A DNA stretch of 64,000 bases. Source: Flavobacterium sp. ZT3R18. Its GTDB lineage: Bacteria; Bacteroidota; Bacteroidia; Flavobacteriales; Flavobacteriaceae. Positions 8,745 to 16,334 of the stretch are shown here, piece after piece. The stretch is taken from assembly GCF_007097385.1 (NCBI RefSeq), contig NZ_VJZS01000013.1, positions 62,001 through 126,000 of the forward strand, in the 5' to 3' direction. Numbering within the stretch: the stretch's first letter is position 1; every line of letters starts with the position of its first letter. A model generated the notes under the pieces. The model made no database searches, had not been told where the DNA came from, and saw nothing but the letters and a program-made list of their open reading frames with translations. A program made the translations under genes and the position numbers.

Positions 8745-8752
8745 TACATTTG
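8745..8752 (+). promoter_or_regulatory. Predicted -7 promoter box of the small Cys-rich gene
   Basis: TACATTTG fits TAnnTTTG. The in-frame TTG at 8750 is part of this box, so the real start must be further down; GTG at 8777 fits. Confidence 0.5.
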
Positions 8753-8776
8753 CCTTGGTTTTTAATTCTTTACACA

Positions 8777-8950
8777 GTGAGCAAGAAAGAAAAAGAGAAG
8801 AGCAAGAAAAAGGATAAAAAGAAAGAAATCCTTAAAAAAATAAAAGTGGCCGACAACTGCAAATCGAGTTGCTGCGATAAATACAAGAAAGGCGAAAAAA
8901 AGCGTTGCAGCCGTTGCCCGATGTTTGATTTGCTAAAGAAGAGTGCTTGA
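8777..8950 (+). CDS. Small Lys-rich, Cys-rich protein, 57 aa
   Basis: From GTG 8777 the protein is MSKKEKEKSKKKDKKKEIL followed by a compact Cys cluster, CKSSCCDKYKKGEKKRCSRC. Five Cys in 21 residues, then PMFDLL, suggest a small metal-binding knuckle after a charged helix. The RCSRCPMFDLL ending looks familiar from short hypothetical proteins of flavobacteria, but no function is known to me. It lies between the ferritin terminator and a bidirectional terminator, so it is its own unit. Confidence 0.6.
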   Translation: MSKKEKEKSKKKDKKKEILKKIKVADNCKSSCCDKYKKGEKKRCSRCPMFDLLKKSA

Positions 8951-9069
8951 TTTTAAGTAGTCGGTGGTCAGTTTTTTAGCATTCCGTTTGTATTGCTTTG
9001 AATAGCATTCAGTTACGCAGTTTGCATTATTTTTAAATGAACCGTCGCAATAATTAGTTATAGTAATGA

Positions 9070-9112
9070 AAAAAAGAGTCCCTCGAAAATTTTCGGGACT
9101 CTTTTTTTTTGG
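9070..9112. terminator. Bidirectional terminator between the Cys-rich gene and ssb
   Basis: AGAGTCCC ... GGGACTCT hairpin with an A run on the left and a long T run on the right, so it can end transcripts from both converging genes. Confidence 0.8.
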
Positions 9113-9123
9113 CTTAAAATTTT

Positions 9124-9192
9124 GATTTTACTAGGATTATAGAGCTACTTGTGGAGATCTCTCCTACGTCGAGATGACAATTTTGGGTGGTA
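9124..9192. repeat. Dispersed repeat, first copy
   Basis: About 70 nt containing GAGCTACTTG and CTCCTACGTCGAGATGACAA. A diverged copy in the same orientation lies at 10554-10621 (GAGCTACTTG, CTCCTCCGTCGGAATGACAA). Confidence 0.65.
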
Positions 9193-9200
9193 AAACGAAC

Positions 9201-9524
9201 CTACTTCCCTAGTAGCATAATCTCACTTACCACCACTTCGGTGATATAGCGTTTTTCTCCGTTCTTGTCATCGTAACTTCTATGGGTTAGTTTACCGTCT
9301 ATGGCAATTTGCTTGCCTTTGGTTACGAATTTCTCGATAATCTCGGCAGTTTTTCCCCAAGCCACTACGGTGTGCCATTCGGTTTGGTCTACTCTTTCTC
9401 CTTTGTCGTTTTTGTAACTGTCGTTGGTAGCGATGGTCAAATTGGCGACTTTTCTTCCTCCGTCTAAAGTTTTGATTACTGGGTCATTTCCTGCGTTTCC
9501 GATTAATTGTACTCTGTTTTTCAT
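9201..9524 (-). CDS. ssb: Single-stranded DNA-binding protein, short form
   Basis: A 107-residue OB-fold SSB. NRVQLIGNAGNDPVIKTL, the WHTVVAWGKTAEI motif and GKQIAIDGKLTHRSY are the conserved ssDNA-contact strands. The protein ends right after the OB fold (MLLGK) and has none of the disordered linker or acidic DDDIPF-type tail that recruits replication and repair proteins in the essential SSB. It is therefore probably a second, tailless paralogue for recombination, uptake or a mobile element, with the housekeeping copy elsewhere. A -7-like CATCTTTG (one mismatch) is on the minus strand at 9623-9630. Confidence 0.9.
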   Translation of the reverse strand: MKNRVQLIGNAGNDPVIKTLDGGRKVANLTIATNDSYKNDKGERVDQTEWHTVVAWGKTAEIIEKFVTKGKQIAIDGKLTHRSYDDKNGEKRYITEVVVSEIMLLGK

Positions 9525-9694
9525 GGCGTGTAAAATTTAAATGTTAGTGTGTGTATATTTTTTTTTAATTGTCATTGAAATTGACATTGCTATTGACATT
9601 GCTTTGTTTGATTTCGACATGGCAAAGATGCGACGGCTTCTAAAAGTTATTCGGTTGCTAACTACTTACTTTCGGTTGTAAATATTTGTAACCG

Positions 9695-9724
9695 TTTGTA
9701 AATGGGAAATTTTGAGTATATTTG
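9695..9724 (+). promoter_or_regulatory. Predicted promoter (-33 TTTG, -7 TATATTTG)
   Basis: TTTG at 9695-9698 and TATATTTG at 9717-9724 are separated by 18 nt, close to the Bacteroidetes arrangement. The box covers an in-frame TTG at 9712, which excludes that codon and supports the ATG at 9748. Confidence 0.6.
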
Positions 9725-9747
9725 GGAGATCTCAACAATTACAAAAA

Positions 9748-10512
9748 ATGGACAAAAAAGAAATTACAGTTAGTGTCTTAAAATCAATTTTCGGTGTAAT
9801 ACCATATGGTGGAGCCGCACTTGATGAATTATTTTTTGAATACAATGGAAGAATAAAGCAAAACCGACTGAATAGGTTTACGGAAATATTAGCAGAAAAC
9901 TTCACAAAAGATACTGTAATAAATTTAGAAAATATTAAAACAGAAGATTTCAATGACTTGTTCGAATCTGTTTTAAGAAGAGTTGTTCAAACGAAGTCTG
10001 AATTAAAATTATTGCGATTTAAAGATATTTTAATAAAGGAATTAAACTGTCCTTCAGAAAATGTAGAACTTATTGATCACTACCTAGATTTGATAAGTAA
10101 TTTAACTGAAGAAGAAATTAAAATAATGTACAATCATAGATATTTCACAATAAGTTATGAAGAAGAAATTGATGAAATGAATTCATTAAAAGACAGTCTA
10201 ACTTCACTAGAGCAACAAATGAAAAACGAAACAATAATTATTAATGAATCAAAATTCAGAAAACCTTACGATGAAGTCAAAATAAAATATGATAAGAAGA
10301 AAGAACATATTCTTTCATTTGCTAAATATAAGACAGCTGAATTTTATGGTCTATCTGAAAATAAATTTATGTTTTATAAACAAAGGCTCTTTTCAAAAGG
10401 ACTTTTGATTGATAACAGGATGAACAGAATAGGAAATCTTCCTTTTGGACATATGGGTATAACAGAATTCGGAATTGAATTTATTGATTTTATACAAAAT
10501 AGTGAGGAATAA
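9748..10512 (+). CDS. Protein of unknown function, 254 aa
   Basis: ATG 9748 is chosen because the promoter box lies just upstream. The N-terminus has a short hydrophobic stretch (GVIPYGGAALDELFFEYNGR) followed by a helix-rich, charged region and a coiled-coil-like segment around residues 145-185; the end (KFMFYKQRLFSKGLLIDN... ITEFGIEFIDFIQ) resembles a small winged-helix or ligand-sensing tail. Proteins opening with IPYGG.ALxELFFEYxGRIKQ-type sequences are scattered among accessory genes of many bacteria, often unannotated. No catalytic motif is visible. It lies beside a tailless SSB and between repeat copies, so acquisition by transfer is possible. Confidence 0.55.
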   Translation: MDKKEITVSVLKSIFGVIPYGGAALDELFFEYNGRIKQNRLNRFTEILAENFTKDTVINLENIKTEDFNDLFESVLRRVVQTKSELKLLRFKDILIKELNCPSENVELIDHYLDLISNLTEEEIKIMYNHRYFTISYEEEIDEMNSLKDSLTSLEQQMKNETIIINESKFRKPYDEVKIKYDKKKEHILSFAKYKTAEFYGLSENKFMFYKQRLFSKGLLIDNRMNRIGNLPFGHMGITEFGIEFIDFIQNSEE

Positions 10513-10553
10513 CAATGGGTAATGTCGTTTGGATTGACTCTATGAAGAAAGAT

Positions 10554-10621
10554 AATTTTACTTAGATTATGGAGCTACTTGCGAAGATTCCTCCTCCGTC
10601 GGAATGACAATATTGTGGTAA
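10554..10621. repeat. Dispersed repeat, second copy
   Basis: Matches 9124-9192 across its length at roughly four bases in five. The two copies bracket ssb and the 254-aa unknown gene in direct orientation. Confidence 0.65.
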
Positions 10622-10656
10622 AAATGGACAGAAAAATACAAAACCATAAATCCTAA

Positions 10657-10773
10657 ATAGCCCTGATGGAAGGGAAAATCCTTTTTTGTCTCGTTTTTCT
10701 CGAGATAAAAAAGATTGGAATGACAGCAGGAATCCGTATCCACAATTAAAGCCTATTATTTGGCTCCTAAAAA
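10657..10773. repeat. Dispersed intergenic repeat, copy C
   Basis: Head TAGCCCTGATGGAAGGGAAA, a 13-bp hairpin with one GU pair (10681-10693 with 10701-10713), then a diverged AGCAGGAA motif and TTGGCTCCTAAAAAAA tail. Same organisation as copies A and B. With the 10554 repeat it fills the 295-nt gap before 10808. Confidence 0.6.
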
Positions 10774-10807
10774 AAAGAAATAATGTTGAACATAAAACGA
10801 TGATATT

Positions 10808-11161
10808 ATGAAAACCTGCCTCGAATGTGGAGATCCCATTGTGGGTCGCGAAGACAAGAAATTCTGTAGCGATGGTTGTCGGAATGCCTACAACAACAAA
10901 ATAAATAAGGATAGCACGAATTATATGCGCAATATCAATAACAAATTGCGCAAAAATTACCGAATTTTGTCGGAACTGAATGCGAATGCCGACGGAAAAT
11001 CGAAAACGACGCGAGCCAAGTTGATGAGCAAGGGTTTTGACTTTGAATTTTTTACCAATATTTTGAATACCAAGTCCGGAAATACCTACTATTTCCTATA
11101 CGACCAAGGCTATATGGTTTTGGATAATGATTTTTATATACTAGTTAAAAAAGATATTTAA
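10808..11161 (+). CDS. Zinc-ribbon protein, DUF2116-like
   Basis: 117 residues. The N-terminus MKTCLECGDPIVGREDKKF followed by CSDGCR gives a CxxC...CxxxC treble-clef/zinc-ribbon knuckle of the DUF2116 type. A basic helical stretch (NYMRNINNKLRKNYRIL) and a small alpha/beta tail follow. Such proteins are common in flavobacteria and probably bind nucleic acid, but this is inferred from the knuckle and charge. It precedes the M28 peptidase gene by 11 nt in the same direction, so the two are likely cotranscribed. Confidence 0.65.
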   Translation: MKTCLECGDPIVGREDKKFCSDGCRNAYNNKINKDSTNYMRNINNKLRKNYRILSELNANADGKSKTTRAKLMSKGFDFEFFTNILNTKSGNTYYFLYDQGYMVLDNDFYILVKKDI

Positions 11162-11172
11162 TACCCCAAATA

Positions 11173-13566
11173 ATGAAAAAAAATTTCTCTTCTATTATTG
11201 TTGTCGCCTCTATCGTGCTGATTTTGGGATTCCTATTTGTAACAATGATGCCTTCATGGTCGGCAGATGAAAACAAAAAAGTCACTGAGTTTTCGACCTC
11301 ACGGGCTCTGGATCATATAAAAGCGATTGCCAAACAACCGCATTATGTAGGCACAAAAAACCACGAGGTTGTGGCCAATTATATCATTAAAGAATTGCAA
11401 AAACTGGGGTTGGAGACAACCATTCAGGAAGGTTTTACGTTGAGTGATTGGGGGAATTTGGTAAAATCTAAAAACATAATGTGCCGCATAAAAGGGAGTG
11501 AAACAGGCAAAGCATTGCTCCTACTCTCGCATTATGACAGCGCGCCGCATTCGTTTTCGCACGGGGCGAGTGACGATGCCTCGGGCGTGGCAACGATACT
11601 GGAAGGCGTTCGTGCTTATTTGAATGCCCAAACCAAACATAAAAACGACATCATCATTTTGTTTACTGATGCAGAGGAATTGGGGTTGAATGGTGCCGCA
11701 CTTTTTGTTACCCAACACCAATGGGCTAAGGAAGTGGGATTAGTATTGAATTTTGAAGCTCGTGGTTCATCGGGACCGAGTTATATGTTGATGGAAACCA
11801 ACAAAGGAAATGCAGGTTTGGCACAGGAATTTGCCAAAGCGGGGGCTGTATATCCCGTTTCGAATTCGTTGATGTATAGTATTTACAAAATGTTGCCAAA
11901 TGATACGGACTTAACTATTTTTAGAGAGCAAGGCGATGTACAAGGATTTAATTTTGCTTTTATAGACGACCATTTTAATTACCATACCGCTCAGGATGAT
12001 GTGGCGCATTTGGACAAAAGTACCTTGAAACATCAAGGCTCGTATTTGATGCCGTTGCTGAATTATTTTTCGAATGCGGATTTGAATGCTGTAAACGCAA
12101 CTGCTGATGAAGTTTATTTCACGATTCCGTTTACGTTTATCAGCTATCCTTTTGATTGGGTACTGCCGATGACACTGATAGCTGCTGGTCTGCTAATCGT
12201 TTTGGTGTTTTTGGGCAAAGCCAAAAGAATGCTGAAAGGGAATGAAATCATGAAAGGTTTTTTTCCGTTTTTGGGTGCTTTGATTTTTACGGGATTGATT
12301 ACCTATTACGGTTGGAAAGGATTGCTATGGTTGAATCCGCAATACAATGATTTACTCAACGGCTTTACTTACAACGGACACGATTATATTGCGGCTTTTG
12401 TGTTGCTGAGTCTTTCGATTTGTTTTTTCTTTTATCAGATAGCTTCCAAGCCAAAAGTGACGATGAACCATTATGTGATTCCGCTAGTGTTTTGGATTGT
12501 GCTGAACGGCTTTCTGGCCAACAGTTTGCGTGGTGCAGGATTCTTGATTATTCCAGTGTATTTTGGTCTGGTTGCTTTTGCGGTTTTTGTATTCAGCCAA
12601 AGATCCAATTGGATTGTAAACCTCATTTGCGGGATCCCTGCCTTGTTGATTATTGCTCCGTTTATTGAGATGTTTCCTGTAGGTTTAGGATTGAAAGTGT
12701 TGTTTGGCAGTGCTATTTTGACTGTTTTGGCATTTGTATTATTGCTGCCTGTTTTTGGGGCTTTCGCCAAAAAAGGAAGCTGGTCTTTGTTCTTCTTTTT
12801 GATTGCCATTGTCTTTTTTGCAAAAGCACAATACCACTCAGGTTATGAATTGGGCGAAGCCAAATCAAACAGTTTGGTGTATCTCTATAATGCCGATGCT
12901 AACAAAGCCAATTGGGCGACTTATGACACCAATTTGGATTCTTGGACGAAAAGCTATTTGGGTGAACACCCTAAAAATGGAAAAACATTGAATAATTTAA
13001 AGTTGTTTAGCAAATACAATTCGGAATTCACGTATGTAGCCGAAGCACCAAACAAAGCGATCGCCAAACCAACCATTACTTTTCTACAAGACAGCGTGGT
13101 GGGTTTGAAAAGATATTTGAAGATCAAAATTACCCCAAACCGCAAAGTCAATCGTTATGATATTTTTGCCGATGAAATTATGACGTTTTTCAATTTCAAA
13201 GCTAATGGTGTGACTACTTTGGGGCAAAAAGGAACAGAATTAGAACGAAACGGCAAAAAACTGTTGAGCTATTATGTGGTCAATAACGAACCATTGGTAT
13301 TGCAATTTACGCTTAACAGAGCGACCGTGCTCGATATGGATGTAATGGAGAGTTCTTTTGATTTAATGACCAATCCACTGTTTGCGATGACCCAGAGAGA
13401 AAGTTGGATGATGCCAACGCCTTTTGTTTTGAATGATGCCGTAGTGATTCGACAAAAAATAAAACCTACTCCGAAAGTGGTTGCGCCGGTTGTGAATCCG
13501 GCGCTGTTAAAACCAGTATTGACAGATAGTTTAGCAGTGGTAAAGGATAGTTTGCGAGTGAAGTAA
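11173..13566 (+). CDS. M28 family metallopeptidase with multi-pass membrane domain
   Basis: 797 residues. An N-terminal membrane anchor (about 7-25) leads to a di-zinc aminopeptidase domain: LSHYDSAPHSF (His/Asp ligands, about 118-128), GASDDASG (about 131), TDAEELGLNGA (general base Glu and ligand Glu, about 166-176), NFEARGSSG and FNYHTAQDD (final His, about 273). Then come about eight or nine hydrophobic spans (roughly 325-560) and a soluble C-terminal domain. This is the layout of ER Fxna/ERMP1 and vacuolar Pff1-like peptidases and their Bacteroidetes homologues. The peptidase domain is expected in the periplasm; substrates are unknown. Confidence 0.88.
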   Translation: MKKNFSSIIVVASIVLILGFLFVTMMPSWSADENKKVTEFSTSRALDHIKAIAKQPHYVGTKNHEVVANYIIKELQKLGLETTIQEGFTLSDWGNLVKSKNIMCRIKGSETGKALLLLSHYDSAPHSFSHGASDDASGVATILEGVRAYLNAQTKHKNDIIILFTDAEELGLNGAALFVTQHQWAKEVGLVLNFEARGSSGPSYMLMETNKGNAGLAQEFAKAGAVYPVSNSLMYSIYKMLPNDTDLTIFREQGDVQGFNFAFIDDHFNYHTAQDDVAHLDKSTLKHQGSYLMPLLNYFSNADLNAVNATADEVYFTIPFTFISYPFDWVLPMTLIAAGLLIVLVFLGKAKRMLKGNEIMKGFFPFLGALIFTGLITYYGWKGLLWLNPQYNDLLNGFTYNGHDYIAAFVLLSLSICFFFYQIASKPKVTMNHYVIPLVFWIVLNGFLANSLRGAGFLIIPVYFGLVAFAVFVFSQRSNWIVNLICGIPALLIIAPFIEMFPVGLGLKVLFGSAILTVLAFVLLLPVFGAFAKKGSWSLFFFLIAIVFFAKAQYHSGYELGEAKSNSLVYLYNADANKANWATYDTNLDSWTKSYLGEHPKNGKTLNNLKLFSKYNSEFTYVAEAPNKAIAKPTITFLQDSVVGLKRYLKIKITPNRKVNRYDIFADEIMTFFNFKANGVTTLGQKGTELERNGKKLLSYYVVNNEPLVLQFTLNRATVLDMDVMESSFDLMTNPLFAMTQRESWMMPTPFVLNDAVVIRQKIKPTPKVVAPVVNPALLKPVLTDSLAVVKDSLRVK

Positions 13567-13573
13567 AAGGGAT

Positions 13574-13636
13574 GTCGTCACAAATTGTGATACTAAAGAA
13601 TTAGAGAAATATGCGGTCACAAATTGTGACCGCATA
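13574..13636. promoter_or_regulatory. Two TCACAAATTGTGA palindromes
   Basis: The first is TCACAAATTGTGA at about 13577-13589. The second is an extended near-perfect palindrome with 13-bp arms TATGCGGTCACAA (13610-13622) and TTGTGACCGCATA (13624-13636). The symmetry and the shared core suggest a protein-binding site, although the second could also act as a weak terminator for the M28 gene. No T run follows. Confidence 0.45.
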
Positions 13637-13710
13637 AAATGAAAATCATAGAGAGAGCGAATTGAACATAACAGTATAAACAATTTACACTAGCTCATTA
13701 GCAGTTCTAT

Positions 13711-14112
13711 TTATTTTCGAAACCAATTTTCTATTTTAATTCCGTCTATATTCTCAAAATCTTTCGTGTTGTCTGTGACTAATGTCAATTTATTTACTAC
13801 CGAAGTTACTCCAATTAATAAGTCAAATTCATCATTAATAGGTTTTCCTAATTTTCTTAAACGGACTTTTTCCTTAGCATATTTTTTAACGGAACTATAT
13901 ATTGGAATTATGGATATTCCGCTTACAAACAAGTCTACAGCTTTATGTGATTTTGTTGGATTGTCACTATTTTCGGCTCCGAAGCGAAGCTCAAAAACGG
14001 TTACTTCAGAGATGAAGCAGTTTTCTTTTCCTTTTTGTTTGATAATTTCATCTAAATTAAATTTTCCTCTTAAAAAGAAAACACAAATGTTTGTGTCTAA
14101 TAAATATTGCAT
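13711..14112 (-). CDS. vapC: PIN-domain ribonuclease toxin, VapC-like
   Basis: 133 residues with the PIN signature: YLLDTNICVFFLRG at the start (first acidic residue Asp6), SEVTVFELRFGAE (acidic Glu near 42), NDEFDLLIGV (about 96) and LVTDNTKDFENI (about 116). These Asp/Glu residues hold Mg2+ for RNA cleavage, typically of tRNA or rRNA in VapC toxins. Its ATG overlaps the stop of the upstream gene by one base (TAATG), the usual antitoxin-toxin coupling. Target unknown. Confidence 0.88.
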   Translation of the reverse strand: MQYLLDTNICVFFLRGKFNLDEIIKQKGKENCFISEVTVFELRFGAENSDNPTKSHKAVDLFVSGISIIPIYSSVKKYAKEKVRLRKLGKPINDEFDLLIGVTSVVNKLTLVTDNTKDFENIDGIKIENWFRK

Positions 14113-14351
14113 TAGAATTTAATTTCTTTGTTTCTAAATTTTCTACTGGATTTAATTTCTTTTACAATTTCTTCTGCTGGTTTCTCAGAACCAAAAGCCC
14201 CGAAAGATTCAAAAAAATTATCTTTTTTGGAAGTTCTTTCTCTTTTTAAGGATTTAGTTAAACTTTCAATTAATTCAATTTTGGTTAATGAATTTAATCC
14301 TTCAAATAACATCGAATAGTTTTCTATAATATTTTTGTCAGTATAACTCAT
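14112..14351 (-). CDS. Antitoxin partner of the PIN toxin
   Basis: 79 residues from ATG 14351 (MSYTDKNIIENYSMLFEGL). An upstream in-frame ATG at 14411 would add 20 residues, but the shorter start matches the normal size and the downstream proteins' style. The middle has a helix-rich segment (KIELIESLTKSLK), and the basic, Glu-rich C-terminus (EEIVKEIKSSRKFRNKEI) would wrap the toxin. The function follows from the overlap with the PIN gene. DNA binding and autoregulation are expected from known VapBC pairs, but no classic operator was pinned down. Confidence 0.75.
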   Translation of the reverse strand: MSYTDKNIIENYSMLFEGLNSLTKIELIESLTKSLKRERTSKKDNFFESFGAFGSEKPAEEIVKEIKSSRKFRNKEIKF

Positions 14352-14437
14352 AATATAATCTTTTCGTAAAGTTATGAATTCTTTTTTGTTTACAGAATTT
14401 TTCGATAACATAACAACTAACGCTTAATTTCATTCCA

Positions 14438-14833
14438 TCAACAAGCACATTCCAATTTCAATCCTGCTTTATTTCCTTTTGTTCCCTCGGTAGCGTAACC
14501 ATCAAATTTCCACCATTCGATTCCGCCTATTAATTCTTTTACTTTAAAGCCCAATTTGGTCATATTCAAAGCGCCTTTTGTAGAAGCATTGCAGCCTATT
14601 CCATCACAATAGGTTACATACAAAACGCCTTTGTCCAAATGATTGGTAGTTTCCAGACTCATTTCGCGATGCGGAATATTAATGGCATTGGGAATATGTT
14701 CTGCCTCAAATCCAAATGCTTTTCGGGTATCGAGAGCGATTATCTTTTCGCCATTATTCAAGGCATCAAACAAATCGGACGGATCCATTTCGAATGCCAA
14801 TTTGTTTTCATAGTGTTTTCTTTGCGCTTCCAT
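14438..14833 (-). CDS. Rhodanese-like domain protein
   Basis: 131 residues, a single rhodanese domain. KIIALDTRKAFGFEAEHIPNA is the CH2A-like strand and turn, and the active loop is CDGIGCNAS, with the first Cys the likely sulfur carrier. C-terminal WWKFDGYATEG is typical, and the final CAC adds two more Cys. It probably moves sulfane sulfur from thiols to acceptors. It is divergent from a LysR-family gene with MetR-like sites between them, so control by that regulator in a sulfur pathway is plausible. Confidence 0.85.
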   Translation of the reverse strand: MEAQRKHYENKLAFEMDPSDLFDALNNGEKIIALDTRKAFGFEAEHIPNAINIPHREMSLETTNHLDKGVLYVTYCDGIGCNASTKGALNMTKLGFKVKELIGGIEWWKFDGYATEGTKGNKAGLKLECAC

Positions 14834-14894
14834 TTAGATTTTTTTAGGTTGTTTAATAATCCAAAATTAGGTTAACTTTATATGTGATAAAAAC

Positions 14895-14928
14895 GAAAAG
14901 AATTCATCTATTTCATGAATTCTTTTCA
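14895..14928. promoter_or_regulatory. Inverted repeat with MetR-like sites between rhodanese and LysR genes
   Basis: Perfect 13-bp arms GAAAAGAATTCAT (14895-14907) and ATGAATTCTTTTC (14915-14927) with a 7-nt spacer. The right arm holds TGAATTCTTTTCA (14916-14928), which fits TGAA-N5-TTCA, the known MetR half-site layout. The left arm fits with one mismatch. This is a likely operator for the adjacent LysR protein. Confidence 0.55.
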
Positions 14929-14977
14929 TCTAAAAGCAAGTATAAATTTTGTTCCTTTGTGAAAATAATTCTCAAAA

Positions 14978-15868
14978 ATGGAAATCAGACATTTAAGATT
15001 GATTAAGACGATTGTCGAAGAAGGGAGCATTACAAAGGCGATTGACAAACTGCATTTGACGCAATCGGCCTTGAGCCATCAACTCAAAGAAGCCGAATAT
15101 CAATTGGGTACACCCCTATTTTTGAGAACGAATAAAAAACTGATTCTGACCAAAGCAGGCGAGAAATTATATGAAATTGCAAATGAAATTCTCGATAAAA
15201 TTTCGGAAACAGAACTCCAAATCAAACAAATGGTTTTCGGGGAATTTGGCGAAATCAGAATCAGCACCGAATGCTTTTCCAGTTACCATTGGTTGCCTTC
15301 TGTTTTAAAGCAATTTCATCATTTGTACCCAAATGTTGAATTGAAAATTGTAACCGAAGCCACTCATTATCCACTACAAAAACTGCTGGATAATGTAATC
15401 GACATTGGAATAGTCAGTGACCAAATCAAAAACGACAAAATAAAATATCTGGAACTTTTTCAAGATGAAATCGTGATGGCGGTTGCTGAAAATCATCCTT
15501 GGGTCAACAAAAAATATGTGGTTGCCGAAGATTTTGCCAATGAGCATTTAATCATTCATTCGCTACCGATGGAAACCGTTACTATTCATCAATTGGTTTT
15601 GGCGCCTGCCAATATAACGCCTAAAAAAATAACGGCATTGCCCCTTACCGAAGCTTCTATCGAAATGGTTAAAGCCGATATGGGCGTCATGTCTATAGCA
15701 AAATGGGCTTTGCAACCTTATTTAAAAAACAGCTCTATAAAAGCCATAAAAATTGGCAAAAACGGGCTGAAAAGAAAACATTTCATCGCTATTAGGGCTG
15801 AAAAGGAACACCCAGATTATTTCAATCATTTTATAGGCTTTTTACAAACCGAAATCAATTTGCAATGA
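14978..15868 (+). CDS. LysR-family transcriptional regulator, MetR-like
   Basis: 296 residues. The N-terminal winged helix-turn-helix (MEIRHLRLIKTIVEEGSITKA... LTQSALSHQLKEAE) closely follows MetR-type LysR proteins. An effector-binding domain spans about 90-296. Divergence from the rhodanese gene and the TGAA-N5-TTCA-like sites suggest it controls both genes and responds to a sulfur metabolite such as homocysteine; this is inference. Its stop overlaps the next gene by 4 nt (ATGA), so the GNAT gene is translationally coupled. Confidence 0.88.
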   Translation: MEIRHLRLIKTIVEEGSITKAIDKLHLTQSALSHQLKEAEYQLGTPLFLRTNKKLILTKAGEKLYEIANEILDKISETELQIKQMVFGEFGEIRISTECFSSYHWLPSVLKQFHHLYPNVELKIVTEATHYPLQKLLDNVIDIGIVSDQIKNDKIKYLELFQDEIVMAVAENHPWVNKKYVVAEDFANEHLIIHSLPMETVTIHQLVLAPANITPKKITALPLTEASIEMVKADMGVMSIAKWALQPYLKNSSIKAIKIGKNGLKRKHFIAIRAEKEHPDYFNHFIGFLQTEINLQ

Positions 15869-16314
15869 ACTATTTAATACGCGATTGCCAACCAACGGAT
15901 GTAAATGCAGTGGTCAATTTATGTCAAAAACATGCTGACTACGAACGAGCCAATTTTAATCCGATTGGAAAAGAAGACGGACTTAAAAAAGCTGTGTTTT
16001 CTGAGCAACCCAAATTATTTTGTTTGGTCGTCGAAGCCAATGAAACAATCGTTGGGTATGCGAGTTATACTTTTGATTTTTCGACTTGGGATGCCGCCAC
16101 TTTTATGTATATGGATTGTTTGTATCTTGAAGAGGAAGTTCGAGGTTTTGGAATTGGCGAAGCTATAATCGAAAAATTAAAACAGATTGCAATGGATAAA
16201 AATTGCATCAACATACAATGGCAGACTCCTAAATTCAACGAAATGGCGATTCAATTTTACCATCGTATCGGTGGAACAGGCATAGATAAAGTGCGCTTTT
16301 TTCTGGATTTATAA
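15865..16314 (+). CDS. GNAT family N-acetyltransferase
   Basis: 149 residues with the GNAT fold: N-terminal strand IRDCQPTDV, the central VVEANETIVGYASY, and the acetyl-CoA motif CLYLEEEVRGFGIGEAII (V-x-x-x-x-R/Q-x-x-G-x-G/A, about residues 90-107). The end, QFYHRIGGTGIDKVRFFLDL, is the usual splayed C-terminal strand. Cytosolic; the substrate amine is unknown. Overlaps the LysR gene by 4 nt and is followed after 20 nt by the SDR gene, so all belong to one transcript. Confidence 0.88.
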   Translation: MNYLIRDCQPTDVNAVVNLCQKHADYERANFNPIGKEDGLKKAVFSEQPKLFCLVVEANETIVGYASYTFDFSTWDAATFMYMDCLYLEEEVRGFGIGEAIIEKLKQIAMDKNCINIQWQTPKFNEMAIQFYHRIGGTGIDKVRFFLDL

Positions 16315-16334
16315 TGAGCATCAAAAAATAAAAA

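Noticed and set aside
9201..10512. Claim that the 254-aa protein is an anti-phage defence gene
   Set aside because: Only its position and a vague N-terminal resemblance support this; no catalytic or defence-family motif can be seen.
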